DNA of 64,000 bases from Aphanomyces cochlioides (GCA_019828595.1 JAHQRK010000003.1:1302001-1366000), one strand, 5' to 3'; numbered from the stretch's first letter, positions 25,901-38,817 are shown. The notes: generated by a model from the sequence alone, not told the origin. Numbers and translations are program-made.

Positions 25901-28900
25901 TATAGGACTGCAAATCGATATCATGTCATGAATCTAGACATGGCAGCAAGGTTTCTCGACTGAAAGCTGTTCAGTAACGATGCACGCCAACATATCGACC
26001 CTGCGGTGTCCAAAGCGTCAATGCATGGCATGTAGACAATCATCGACATTTGTTGGAATATGGTGTCCACACAGATTTACAGTCTACATTCCATGAGAAG
26101 ACAGGATCGTTCTCAAACTTGATCGCATGGCGAGAGCACATCGATCCTCCAGTTGGTGTTTTGGATCAAGGTATATGACCTGCCAATCGATATCATGATA
26201 TATGGATCTAGGCATGACAGCAACGTTTCTCGACAGGAAGTGGTTCCGTCACGAAGGAACTGTCTCCTTGCACGCTGACATATCGACCTTGCAGACGGTG
26301 TTTTGGATCGAGGTATATCGACTGCAAATCAACATCATGACATGAATCTAGACATGACAAAAAAGGTTTCCCGATAGGAAGCTGTTTCACGATGCACACC
26401 GACATAACAGCTCTGCGGTGTTCAAAGCGTTCATGCATGGCATGTAGACAATCATCGACATTCGTTGGAATATGGTGTCCACACAGACCAGGTACATCGA
26501 CATCCAAACCTCGATAAAATATCTCCATTGGATTAGACAAGCAGGAAAATGGCTGAATTTGAAAAGGGGTCGATTTCCACAGCGGTCTGTTTCATCCAGT
26601 TCAGCATGGCTTCAATCGAGGTATAGGACTGCAAATCGATATCATGTCATGAATCTAGACATGGCAGCAAGGTTTCTCGACTGAAAGCTGTTCAGTAACG
26701 ATGCACGCCAACATATCGACCCTGCGGTGTCCAAAGCGTCAATGCATGGCATGTAGACAATCATCGACATTTGTTGGAATATGGTGTCCACACAGATTTA
26801 CAGTCTACATTCCATGAGAAGACAGGATCGTTCTCAAACTTGATCGCATGGCGAGAGCACATCGATCCTCCAGTTGGTGTTTTGGATCAAGGTATATGAC
26901 CTGCCAATCGATATCATGATATATGGATCTAGGCATGACAGCAACGTTTCTCGACAGGAAGTGGTTCCGTCACGAAGGAACTGTCTCCTTGCACGCTGAC
27001 ATATCGACCTTGCAGACGGTGTTTTGGATCGAGGTATATCGACTGCAAATCAACATCATGACATGAATCTAGACATGACAAAAAAGGTTTCCCGATAGGA
27101 AGCTGTTTCACGATGCACACCGACATAACAGCTCTGCGGTGTTCAAAGCGTTCATGCATGGCATGTAGACAATCATCGACATTCGTTGGAATATGGTGTC
27201 CACACAGACCAGGTACATCGACATCCAAACCTCGATAAAATATCTCCATTGGATTAGACAAGCAGGAAAATGGCTGAATTTGAAAAGGGGTCGATTTCCA
27301 CAGCGGTCTGTTTCATCCAGTTCAGCATGGCTTCAATCGAGGTATAGGACTGCAAATCGATATCATGTCATGAATCTAGACATGGCAGCAAGGTTTCTCG
27401 ACTGAAAGCTGTTCAGTAACGATGCACGCCAACATATCGACCCTGCGGTGTCCAAAGCATCAATGCATGGCATGTAGACAATCATCGACATTTGTTGGAA
27501 TATGGTGTCCACACAGATTTACAGTCTACATTCCATGAGAAGACAGGATCGTTCTCAAACTTGATCGCATGGCGAGAGCACATCGATCCTCCAGTTGGTG
27601 TTTTGGATCAAGGTATATGACCTGCCAATCGATATCATGATATATGGATCTAGGCATGACAGCAACGTTTCTCGACAGGAAGTGGTTCCGTCACGAAGGA
27701 ACTGTCTCCTTGCACGCTGACATATCGACCTTGCAGACGGTGTTTTGGATCGAGGTATATCGACTGCAAATCAACATCATGACATGAATCTAGACATGAC
27801 AAAAAAGGTTTCCCGATAGGAAGCTGTTTCACGATGCACACCGACATAACAGCTCTGCGGTGTTCAAAGCGTTCATGCATGGCATGTAGACAATCATCGA
27901 CATTCGTTGGAATATGGTGTCCACACAGACCAGGTACATCGACATCCAAACCTCGATAAAATATCTCCATTGGATTAGACAAGCAGGAAAATGGCTGAAT
28001 TTGAAAAGGGGTCGATTTCCACAGCGGTCTGTTTCATCCAGTTCAGCATGGCTTCAATCGAGGTATAGGACTGCAAATCGATATCATGTCATGAATCTAG
28101 ACATGGCAGCAAGGTTTCTCGACTGAAAGCTGTTCAGTAACGATGCACGCCAACATATCGACCCTGCGGTGTCCAAAGCGTCAATGCATGGCATGTAGAC
28201 AATCATCGACATTTGTTGGAATATGGTGTCCACACAGATTTACAGTCTACATTCCATGAGAAGACAGGATCGTTCTCAAACTTGATCGCATGGCGAGAGC
28301 ACATCGATCCTCCAGTTGGTGTTTTGGATCAAGGTATATGACCTGCCAATCGATATCATGATATATGGATCTAGGCATGACAGCAACGTTTCTCGACAGG
28401 AAGTGGTTCCGTCACGAAGGAACTGTCTCCTTGCACGCTGACATATCGACCTTGCAGACGGTGTTTTGGATCGAGGTATATCGACTGCAAATCAACATCA
28501 TGACATGAATCTAGACATGACAAAAAAGGTTTCCCGATAGGAAGCTGTTTCACGATGCACACCGACATAACAGCTCTGCGGTGTTCAAAGCGTTCATGCA
28601 TGGCATGTAGACAATCATCGACATTCGTTGGAATATGGTGTCCACACAGACCAGGTACATCGACATCCAAACCTCGATAAAATATCTCCATTGGATTAGA
28701 CAAGCAGGAAAATGGCTGAATTTGAAAAGGGGTCGATTTCCACAGCGGTCTGTTTCATCCAGTTCAGCATGGCTTCAATCGAGGTATAGGACTGCAAATC
28801 GATATCATGTCATGAATCTAGACATGGCAGCAAGGTTTCTCGACTGAAAGCTGTTCAGTAACGATGCACGCCAACATATCGACCCTGCGGTGTCCAAAGC

Positions 28901-31900
28901 GTCAATGCATGGCATGTAGACAATCATCGACATTTGTTGGAATATGGTGTCCACACAGATTTACAGTCTACATTCCATGAGAAGACAGGATCGTTCTCAA
29001 ACTTGATCGCATGGCGAGAGCACATCGATCCTCCAGTTGGTGTTTTGGATCAAGGTATATGACCTGCCAATCGATATCATGATATATGGATCTAGGCATG
29101 ACAGCAACGTTTCTCGACAGGAAGTGGTTCCGTCACGAAGGAACTGTCTCCTTGCACGCTGACATATCGACCTTGCAGACGGTGTTTTGGATCGAGGTAT
29201 ATCGACTGCAAATCAACATCATGACATGAATCTAGACATGACAAAAAAGGTTTCCCGATAGGAAGCTGTTTCACGATGCACACCGACATAACAGCTCTGC
29301 GGTGTTCAAAGCGTTCATGCATGGCATGTAGACAATCATCGACATTCGTTGGAATATGGTGTCCACACAGACCAGGTACATCGACATCCAAACCTCGATA
29401 AAATATCTCCATTGGATTAGACAAGCAGGAAAATGGCTGAATTTGAAAAGGGGTCGATTTCCACAGCGGTCTGTTTCATCCAGTTCAGCATGGCTTCAAT
29501 CGAGGTATAGGACTGCAAATCGATATCATGTCATGAATCTAGACATGGCAGCAAGGTTTCTCGACTGAAAGCTGTTCAGTAACGATGCACGCCAACATAT
29601 CGACCCTGCGGTGTCCAAAGCGTCAATGCATGGCATGTAGACAATCATCGACATTTGTTGGAATATGGTGTCCACACAGATTTACAGTCTACATTCCATG
29701 AGAAGACAGGATCGTTCTCAAACTTGATCGCATGGCGAGAGCACATCGATCCTCCAGTTGGTGTTTTGGATCAAGGTATATGACCTGCCAATCGATATCA
29801 TGATATATGGATCTAGGCATGACAGCAACGTTTCTCGACAGGAAGTGGTTCCGTCACGAAGGAACTGTCTCCTTGCACGCTGACATATCGACCTTGCAGA
29901 CGGTGTTTTGGATCGAGGTATATCGACTGCAAATCAACATCATGACATGAATCTAGACATGACAAAAAAGGTTTCCCGATAGGAAGCTGTTTCACGATGC
30001 ACACCGACATAACAGCTCTGCGGTGTTCAAAGCGTTCATGCATGGCATGTAGACAATCATCGACATTCGTTGGAATATGGTGTCCACACAGACCAGGTAC
30101 ATCGACATCCAAACCTCGATAAAATGTCTCCATTGGATTAGACAAGCAGGAAAATGGCTGAATTTGAAAAGGGGTCGATTTCCACAGCGGTCTGTTTCAT
30201 CCAGTTCAGCATGGCTTCAATCGAGGTATAGGACTGCAAATCGATATCATGTCATGAATCTAGACATGGCAGCAAGGTTTCTCGACTGAAAGCTGTTCAG
30301 TAACGATGCACGCCAACATATCGACCCTGCGGTGTCCAAAGCGTCAATGCATGGCATGTAGACAATCATCGACATTTGTTGGAATATGGTGTCCACACAG
30401 ATTTACAGTCTACATTCCATGAGAAGACAGGATCGTTCTCAAACTTGATCGCATGGCGAGAGCACATCGATCCTCCAGTTGGTGTTTTGGATCAAGGTAT
30501 ATGACCTGCCAATCGATATCATGATATATGGATCTAGGCATGACAGCAACGTTTCTCGACAGGAAGTGGTTCCGTCACGAAGGAACTGTCTCCTTGCACG
30601 CTGACATATCGACCTTGCAGACGGTGTTTTGGATCGAGGTATATCGACTGCAAATCAACATCATGACATGAATCTAGACATGACAAAAAAGGTTTCCCGA
30701 TAGGAAGCTGTTTCACGATGCACACCAACATAACAGCTCTGCGGTGTTCAAAGCGTTCATGCATGGCATGTAGACAATCATCGACATTCGTTGGAATATG
30801 GTGTCCACACAGACCAGGTACATCGACATCCAAACCTCGATAAAATATCTCCATTGGATTAGACAAGCAGGAAAATGGCTGAATTTGAAAAGGGGTCGAT
30901 TTCCACAGCGGTCTGTTTCATCCAGTTCAGCATGGCTTCAATCGAGGTATAGGACTGCAAATCGATATCATGTCATGAATCTAGACATGGCAGCAAGGTT
31001 TCTCGACTGAAAGCTGTTCAGTAACGATGCACGCCAACATATCGACCCTGCGGTGTCCAAAGCGTCAATGCATGGCATGTAGACAATCATCGACATTTGT
31101 TGGAATATGGTGTCCACACAGATTTACAGTCTACATTCCATGAGAAGACAGGATCGTTCTCAAACTTGATCGCATGGCGAGAGCACATCGATCCTCCAGT
31201 TGGTGTTTTGGATCAAGGTATATGACCTGCCAATCGATATCATGATATATGGATCTAGGCATGACAGCAACGTTTCTCGACAGGAAGTGGTTCCGTCACG
31301 AAGGAACTGTCTCCTTGCACGCTGACATATCGACCTTGCAGACGGTGTTTTGGATCGAGGTATATCGACTGCAAATCAACATCATGACATGAATCTAGAC
31401 ATGACAAAAAAGGTTTCCCGATAGGAAGCTGTTTCACGATGCACACCGACATAACAGCTCTGCGGTGTTCAAAGCGTTCATGCATGGCATGTAGACAATC
31501 ATCGACATTCGTTGGAATATGGTGTCCACACAGACCAGGTACATCGACATCCAAACCTCGATAAAATATCTCCATTGGATTAGACAAGCAGGAAAATGGC
31601 TGAATTTGAAAAGGGGTCGATTTCCACAGCGGTCTGTTTCATCCAGTTCAGCATGGCTTCAATCGAGGTATAGGACTGCAAATCGATATCATGTCATGAA
31701 TCTAGACATGGCAGCAAGGTTTCTCGACTGAAAGCTGTTCAGTAACGATGCACGCCAACATATCGACCCTGCGGTGTCCAAAGCGTCAATGCATGGCATG
31801 TAGACAATCATCGACATTTGTTGGAATATGGTGTCCACACAGATTTACAGTCTACATTCCATGAGAAGACAGGATCGTTCTCAAACTTGATCGCATGGCG

Positions 31901-33374
31901 AGAGCACATCGATCCTCCAGTTGGTGTTTTGGATCAAGGTATATGACCTGCCAATCGATATCATGATATATGGATCTAGGCATGACAGCAACGTTTCTCG
32001 ACAGGAAGTGGTTCCGTCACGAAGGAACTGTCTCCTTGCACGCTGACATATCGACCTTGCAGACGGTGTTTTGGATCGAGGTATATCGACTGCAAATCAA
32101 CATCATGACATGAATCTAGACATGACAAAAAAGGTTTCCCGATAGGAAGCTGTTTCACGATGCACACCGACATAACAGCTCTGCGGTGTTCAAAGCGTTC
32201 ATGCATGGCATGTAGACAATCATCGACATTCGTTGGAATATGGTGTCCACACAGACCAGGTACATCGACATCCAAACCTCGATAAAATATCTCCATTGGA
32301 TTAGACAAGCAGGAAAATGGCTGAATTTGAAAAGGGGTCGATTTCCACAGCGGTCTGTTTCATCCAGTTCAGCATGGCTTCAATCGAGGTATAGGACTGC
32401 AAATCGATATCATGTCATGAATCTAGACATGGCAGCAAGGTTTCTCGACTGAAAGCTGTTCAGTAACGATGCACGCCAACATATCGACCCTGCGGTGTCC
32501 AAAGCATCAATGCATGGCATGTAGACAATCATCGACATTTGTTGGAATATGGTGTCCACACAGATTTACAGTCTACATTCCATGAGAAGACAGGATCGTT
32601 CTCAAACTTGATCGCATGGCGAGAGCACATCGATCCTCCAGTTGGTGTTTTGGATCAAGGTATATGACCTGCCAATCGATATCATGATATATGGATCTAG
32701 GCATGACAGCAACGTTTCTCGACAGGAAGTGGTTCCGTCACGAAGGAACTGTCTCCTTGCACGCTGACATATCGACCTTGCAGACGGTGTTTTGGATCGA
32801 GGTATATCGACTGCAAATCAACATCATGACATGAATCTAGACATGACAAAAAAGGTTTCCCGATAGGAAGCTGTTTCACGATGCACACCGACATAACAGC
32901 TCTGCGGTGTTCAAAGCGTTCATGCATGGCATGTAGACAATCATCGACATTCGTTGGAATATGGTGTCCACACAGACCAGGTACATCGACATCCAAACCT
33001 CGATAAAATATCTCCATTGGATTAGACAAGCAGGAAAATGGCTGAATTTGAAAAGGGGTCGATTTCCACAGCGGTCTGTTTCATCCAGTTCAGCATGGCT
33101 TCAATCGAGGTATAGGACTGCAAATCGATATCATGTCATGAATCTAGACATGGCAGCAAGGTTTCTCGACTGAAAGCTGTTCAGTAACGATGCACGCCAA
33201 CATATCGACCCTGCGGTGTCCAAAGCATCAATGCATGGCATGTAGACAATCATCGACATTTGTTGGAATATGGTGTCCACACAGACCAGGTACATCGACA
33301 TCCGAACCTCGATAAATATCTCCATTGGATTAGACAAGCAGGAAAATGGCTGAATTTGAAGAGGGGTCGATTTC
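10939..33374. repeat. 721-bp satellite array, 31 head-to-tail units
   Basis: The same 721-bp unit repeats 31 times over about 22.4 kb, nearly identical throughout. Unit length varies only by 1-2 nt: 720 nt in units with a lost A (near 11241, 14843, 17726), and a 2-nt loss near 13530 in unit 4. Each unit contains three diverged sub-repeats: A (about 132 bp, from 11029 in unit 1), B (about 305 bp, from 11161) and C (about 284 bp, from about 11466). All begin with a GGTGTTTTGGATCGAGG-like phrase followed by a CATGA...ATCTAGACATG phrase; B and C align over about 195 bp. Both strands contain ORFs (110 codons minus, 70 codons plus) copied in almost every unit, with no sign that they are genes. Confidence 0.97.
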
Positions 33375-34158
33375 TATATCGCATCTTCCTTACGATCTAG
33401 ACAAGTATGGCTTCAACAATGTAAATTATCTTTCAGCGTCTGGCATGCATTTTGTACTTGAATATGACACTTGGGCTGTCGATTAAAATTTCTTTGCATT
33501 CTATGTTGGCAATCATCGATCGATTGCAGCATACACTGTATATAGACGAGAGATTCACGATATAAGAACTCCAATGCATTAGATAAACAGAAAAATGGCT
33601 GAATTTGAGAAGGGTCGATTTCCACTGCGATTCCCTCTCCCATTTTGAGTTTTCAATGGCCCACTATCAACTGCCACATCTCATAGGGAGACTTTAAATC
33701 AACTGCCTTATATCTTACCATGGAGAAACATCAATTGATATTTTTCATATTGAAAGTGCAACATGAAACCCATGTCAGCGAACAAACGTGGGAAACAAAA
33801 ACAAAAGCGACAGAATACGTAAGTCAACAAGGCAGCTCCTTACATATTATTTTGTTGAAGTGAAGAAGAAATAAAAACTTCTGATTTTTTAGCTGATGTC
33901 CTCGCAATGAGAGAGAGAGATATGGCGTTCAACCATCGAGCTCAATGGAGCCAAATGCTACCTTGACTCAAGAACGTCACCCAATGGCGTCAAGTACATA
34001 ACAGCTGTGTTACTCAATTCACTTTGACTCAGTAGACATCACACGGAGGATGATCCTCAAGACGTAAATGTAGAAGAATCGAACACAGGACGAGTTGACC
34101 CTCCTTATGTTCCATCTTTGGCTATACGGACGAAGCCGACACTCCGTACAACGAAATT
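33375..34158. repeat. Diverged right edge of the satellite and spacer to the Helitron
   Basis: After the last full unit, a decayed copy of the B tail recurs at about 33551-33630 (around AAAATGGCTGAATTTGAGAA, then a GGGTCGATTTCCAC phrase). The rest is AT-rich and shows no gene. An 18-bp stretch at 33664-33681 (CTATCAACTGCCACATCT) is found again in inverted orientation at 38194-38211, bracketing the Helitron pair. Confidence 0.6.
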
Positions 34159-35699
34159 TTGCCTCCCCTGTCATTAGACTCCCGATGTCAAGATTGTAAG
34201 GCATTGTTGTGGGAGGCGGAGAGGCGGAACAAAATGACACCATGTTGTATAAACGGAAGCATTACCAGCATTCAAGAACCCGAATGGCTCATTATATATG
34301 AACAAGTACATCGCGGACAATCCGTTTTGGATGCTTGCGACGAACAAGTATTCCAAGCCGACATGAAATGGTACATGAGCCTTTTTCGAGATGAATCGTT
34401 TCCAGATTTATCTCGCCAGTACGAACTGATTGAAAATGTTTACACTCACAAGACTCTTTTAGGTACAATGCATTGTTTGCTTACACTTCGATTGGTACAA
34501 ATGAACAGCAGCTTCCACCAGGTCCACCTGCGTACAAGATTCGAGGTGAACTTATCCATAACATTGGCGAATTTGAACCACCTGGGTCGCAACCACAAAC
34601 CTATGCCCAAATTTATGTTCTAGATTCAGACAAACTACAAGACCTACGATCAAACATGGCTGCATCCTTCCATTTTGATGATGGACAAATGGAAAAGGCC
34701 AAGCGAATTCAAAGTATTATGACGAGACACAACAGTTTTGCTAAATCGTATGTATCAATGAGAAATCACTGAATCCATATGCATGGATTGATTCAAATCA
34801 TTAACGGATGTTGTTGAAAGCCTTCGTAGTCGACATGACCAAGACGAGCCTTTCGAAAATTATGACGTGCGTGTTTCGATTCAGCCTCGACATGGTCGAG
34901 ATAGTCGAACATACAACGCACCAGACGTGGCTGAAATCGCAATTTGTATGGATTACGACACAAATTCAGTCGGCAGAGATATTGTTGTGATGCCACGTCG
35001 TGGGAAAATTCATCAAGTGTCGGAAGTGGCGGCAGCATTTGATCCTTTACAATACCCGTTATTGTTTCCTTTGGCTGAGAGTGGTTGGGATTTTAATAAA
35101 AAGTCCCTACAACAACGACTGCACCTACAACTGCATCTATGACTGCACCTATGACCGACACTACGACCGAACCTATGACCGACTCTGCCACACCATCAAG
35201 TAACAATGATCCCAGGAAGAGACTTACTCTGACAGAGTATATCAAATACAAACAGTACCAACGTCTTCCATTTTCCCCTCTGCACGAAGGTGGCAAACTT
35301 GGACTGCAATATTGGACCGATCAATACTGCCGACGGGTAACAAACAACCTTCGATGGTATCGTGAAAATCAGACAAAAATTCGTGCTGACGTCTATAATA
35401 ATGTCCATGACGCTGCGCCAAATGATTTTGATCCGACTCGAATCGGCCAACGAATTATTCTGCCCGCATCATTCCTTGGTGGTGATCGTCACACAAGCTG
35501 CAATTACCAGAATTATATGGCATTGGTTCGTAAGTTTGGCAAGCCAGATTTATTTGTTACCATGACCTGCAATCCAAAATGGAAAGAAATTGAAGATGCT
35601 CTGATGTTTATCGAAGAATTTAGTGGTCTGGAAGCAAAACCTGACTATTGCTTTGATGTCGCCAATCGAGTTGTTCTGTATAGAGAGCCAACGTCTTGA
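34159..35699 (+). pseudogene. Truncated Helitron Rep-helicase, N-terminal part
   Basis: Consecutive ORF fragments at 34159-34470, 34473-34772, 34801-35100 and 35139-35699 read as one Helitron protein broken by frameshifts and a stop. The order of motifs is typical: a Cys-containing start (CQDCKALLWEAERR, then PCC-x-NGSI), a PPGPPAYKIRGELIHNIGEF segment followed by a YAQIYVLDSD core, an FDPLQYPLLFPL segment, and the Helitron_like_N core ending in KFGKPDLFVTMTCNPKW. The ORF stops before any HUH nuclease motif or helicase, so the copy cannot be autonomous. A short Thr/Met/Pro-rich repeat sits at about 35105-35190. No start or terminus of the element was defined. Confidence 0.85.
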
Positions 35700-35820
35700 G
35701 CCCAAAATCTTGTGTGATGCATTCGAGTAGTCCTTTCAATCCAAAATGAAGTTATAATTACATTTTCAGAAAATAATGTTATTATTTCGTCTCGTTAACC
35801 ATAATATACTGTCGTGAATT

Positions 35821-35885
35821 CGACCCATTTTGAGATTCAGCCATTTTTCTGCCTGTCTGAACCAATAGATTTTCATTCACTTTAA
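35821..35885 (-). repeat. Satellite-related block beside the Helitron helicase
   Basis: Read on the minus strand, this stretch has an ATTGGTTCAGACAGGCAG phrase, then AAAAATGGCTGAATCTCA and a GGGTCGAATTCACG phrase. It matches, with substitutions, the tail of sub-repeat B in the satellite (ATTGGATTAGACAAGCAGG, then AAAATGGCTGAATTTG and GGGTCGATTTCCAC). It lies just downstream of the minus-strand Helitron stop codon, linking satellite and Helitron. Confidence 0.7.
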
Positions 35886-35943
35886 CAATATACTCTGGAG
35901 TAATTCTGTGTGAAAGACAGTGGAAATAATATAGAGCCATTCT

Positions 35944-37926
35944 TTATGACATTGATCTTAACACCTCTTGAATGACTACATTTGGGGTCCATAACCCATC
36001 CTGACCCTCAATACGTCCGTCATGGAGCAAGACGTGGATATTCTTCTTCGACGTTACCCGCGAGAATGCCACATACAATTGACCATGAGAAAAAATTGGA
36101 TCTTGAAGATATAATGAGACGTATTTCACAGTTTGGCCTTGATATTTATGGATTGTCATTGCAAACGCAAGTCGCACGGGGAATTGTCGTCGTTTGAGTA
36201 CAAATGGCCAGCCATTACTGGGATCACTGCAGAGATCAATACGGGGAATAAGAACATCTTTGTCTGCATGGATTCCCGATAAAATTCTTGCTTGGATTAC
36301 GTTTTGATGTAGCTCAGTGATAATAAGTCGTGTCCCATTGCACAGTCCACTGGCTGGACAAAGATTCCTCAAAAGCATGATCACAGCACCAACTTTAAGA
36401 CGGAGAACATGGCGTGGAAAGTTGTTGATTTCCAACGTGTTCAAAAACTCGACCGGAAAATTCACTGCTGCTGGTGCTCTTCGGCGTCGTTTGAAACATC
36501 ACCAACAGAATCGGCAGAGATGTACTCTTGTAGGTCAGTGGGTAGCTTGTCCAAGATCCTCCGATTCAATTTTGTCACGACATCATGTTTTGGAGCAAGT
36601 AGCGCTCTTTCAGCAAAATACTCCATTTTCTTTTCCAACGGCCAAGACTGGTATGCAGTAGAATTTGCCAGATCACCGTAGATGGTGTCCACCAAATCGT
36701 TGACACTTGTCTCGTCCACGTATTCCTTTGCAATGCCGTCGGGAAGTCGCACTTTCCCATCAATCATTGTCGCTGTGCCCTCACCCAAAGAAATCAAAAA
36801 TCTTGCAAAATCCTCCATCTCTCTCTTTTCCGACTCAGTCAAACCATACATCAGTAATCTCATGTTTGTGGTCAATCGACATCGGTTGGAACGAAGGCTT
36901 GACCACAAATAGCTGCGTGGCAAAATGGCTCGAACTGCTGCTCCTTCATCTTCTCCAGGCATCACTGGAAGGAGCTGTCTGAAATCGCCAGAGAAAATGG
37001 TAACTTTGCCACCAAATGGTTTATCACATTTAGTGATATCGCGAAGCATTCTATCGACAGCCTCAACAATGTATCTATTCACCATGGAAACTTCATCCCA
37101 AACAATAAGTTTAGCTTTGGACAATACTTCAGCCATGTCGCTCTTGACACTATATGTACATGACATTGTTTCACTTGGTTGTGTGATTGGGATATTAAAA
37201 CGTTTGTAGCTGATCCACGATATTTTGTACTTCTGGTCTTTGGAAGTGAGCATACTTGAGCTCCTCAGCAAGAAGAGGATTGTCGCTCAATTTTCGAGGG
37301 CCATTGAATGAGGCAGGTACAGAAGGGAGCATACCTGGAGTGACATATTCTTCCAACGATGAGCCCATGGATAGCAAACACTGGTCAATGTCAAGCAAAG
37401 TAAGCCCAAGAACTTGAGTATTGAGCCTCTCTTCATCGTTTCGGTAACTGTTGTCCTTCAAAAGTCGGTAATTGTGGTCATTGGAGAGGTGCTCATAATA
37501 ATCATCCCATAGTTTACCAACGTCAGTTGGGTTGCAATGTCGTAAAATGACACAAAAGAGATTTCGAAAACTTGCTGGCATTGCAAAATTCGCTGCTTCC
37601 GCTAAACATCGATCCCATTCAACATCAGGGGCCAGAAGTCCAAGTTTGATGCAAGCTTCTTTGAATGTTGGGCATACAACACCATCAACAGTCCTCAAAT
37701 CTTCGAACGACTTGGGACTTTCTTTGTGATGCAACAAAATTCGAAGAGCATGCCGTTCAAAGCCTTTTGGATTCACTGTATGAACCCGTCCAATAATTTT
37801 TGTTTTACGTTTCCGTGGGGTCCAGTCTCGTTTTTGGGTATTCCAAACAAAGTGGTCAACGACATCAACATACTTGAGCTTCGCAACAATTGGATCATGC
37901 TGATGCTCTGTAAACAAGCATGACAT
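35944..37926 (-). pseudogene. Truncated Helitron helicase (Pif1-type), C-terminal part, Walker A deleted
   Basis: Three minus-strand ORFs, 37926-37195, 37271-36462 and 36465-35944, make up the linker and Pif1-like helicase of a Helitron. Recognisable parts are the Walker B segment (KLIVWDEVSM), a SGDFRQLLPV motif, a TTNMRL motif, and the C-terminal RLAFAMTIHKYQGQT and HGQLYVAFSRVTS motifs. The segment that should hold the Walker A GPGGTGKT loop is absent: the frame jumps at about 37200 from the linker straight to FNIPIT. A further frameshift sits near 36462. The copy is therefore dead. It faces the plus-strand copy tail to tail and covers a different half of the protein, so the two are separate truncated insertions. 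Confidence 0.88.
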
Positions 37927-38256
37927 ATGCTTAACGTCAAAGTTAGACTATACTCAGTTCAATCATTGTCATCTCAAAATTATATGACTATGTCGTGCGA
38001 TACTTGAAAATAGAAAATAGACTACTCGGCTCCGGCAATCTCCAAGTTGTAATGCTGTGAAATACGTAGCTTTAATGTACATGCAAGATGCCAAAATAAC
38101 GACGTTTTTCAACTGCCTTTGATCATATATTTATCCATGCATTGTGTAACCCCGAGCATTTCCATCCAGTAGATTCCAAAAGACCTTAAAACAAGATGTG
38201 GCAGTTGATAGCTTTTCTTCACAATCAACTCACAAGTTCTCTCTCTTCATTCCGCC

Positions 38257-38730
38257 ATGGGCACACGAATTAAAACCAAGCTCAAGCAAGAGTTAGCTCA
38301 CCAAGATACTCTACCCCTCGAATCTATGGACAAAATTGTATCTTGGAACGTAAAAGACATTGTGAGTGTGGAAGCGAGCTCTTTGCAAAAGTACGCAGGT
38401 AATTGTTGCCAAGGCACATTGACTGCAATTCTGAATCACACTTCAAATACAAAACTAGCTCCCAAGTCAGTGTCAACCTGTTTTCAAGCAAAAAGTCCTC
38501 CAAGTACTGAGTACCAAGATGCCACAAATCAAGAGCCACATGGAACAAACATGTTTGACACTAAGGTGGATTCACAAGACAGTTCTCTTCAAGAAACCGA
38601 CGGATCGCAAGACGCACCAAAAATATCACCACAAGTTATGTCAACGCGATCGACCAATATCAAGAAAAGACTCTCAGCAAATGACGCGGATGCAAAGCCA
38701 GTAAAACGATTTCTCAAAAACCAAGAATAG
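38257..38730 (+). CDS. Hypothetical protein inside the transposon cluster
   Basis: An ORF of 157 residues from ATG 38257. It is Ser/Thr/Lys-rich with a basic C terminus (KKRL...KPVKRFLK) that could act as a nuclear signal. No domain is recognised. Its base composition is like the surrounding repeats. It may be an accessory or decayed ORF of a transposon rather than a host gene. Confidence 0.3.
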   Translation: MGTRIKTKLKQELAHQDTLPLESMDKIVSWNVKDIVSVEASSLQKYAGNCCQGTLTAILNHTSNTKLAPKSVSTCFQAKSPPSTEYQDATNQEPHGTNMFDTKVDSQDSSLQETDGSQDAPKISPQVMSTRSTNIKKRLSANDADAKPVKRFLKNQE

Positions 38731-38817
38731 CTCCATTGAGTGGACACACAAGACATTGATATTTCTGCAACAGTTGATCGCAACAGCATAACTAATACAT
38801 TATTTCCATCTTTACGT

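Noticed and set aside
11072..33173. Sixty or so short ORFs in the satellite as genes
   Set aside because: They are the same two frames copied by unit duplication, on both strands, with no domain. Listed only as a property of the satellite.
10939..33374. CRISPR-like or bacterial repeat array
   Set aside because: The 721-bp period, lack of unique spacers, eukaryotic introns in neighbouring genes and absence of cas genes exclude a CRISPR array.
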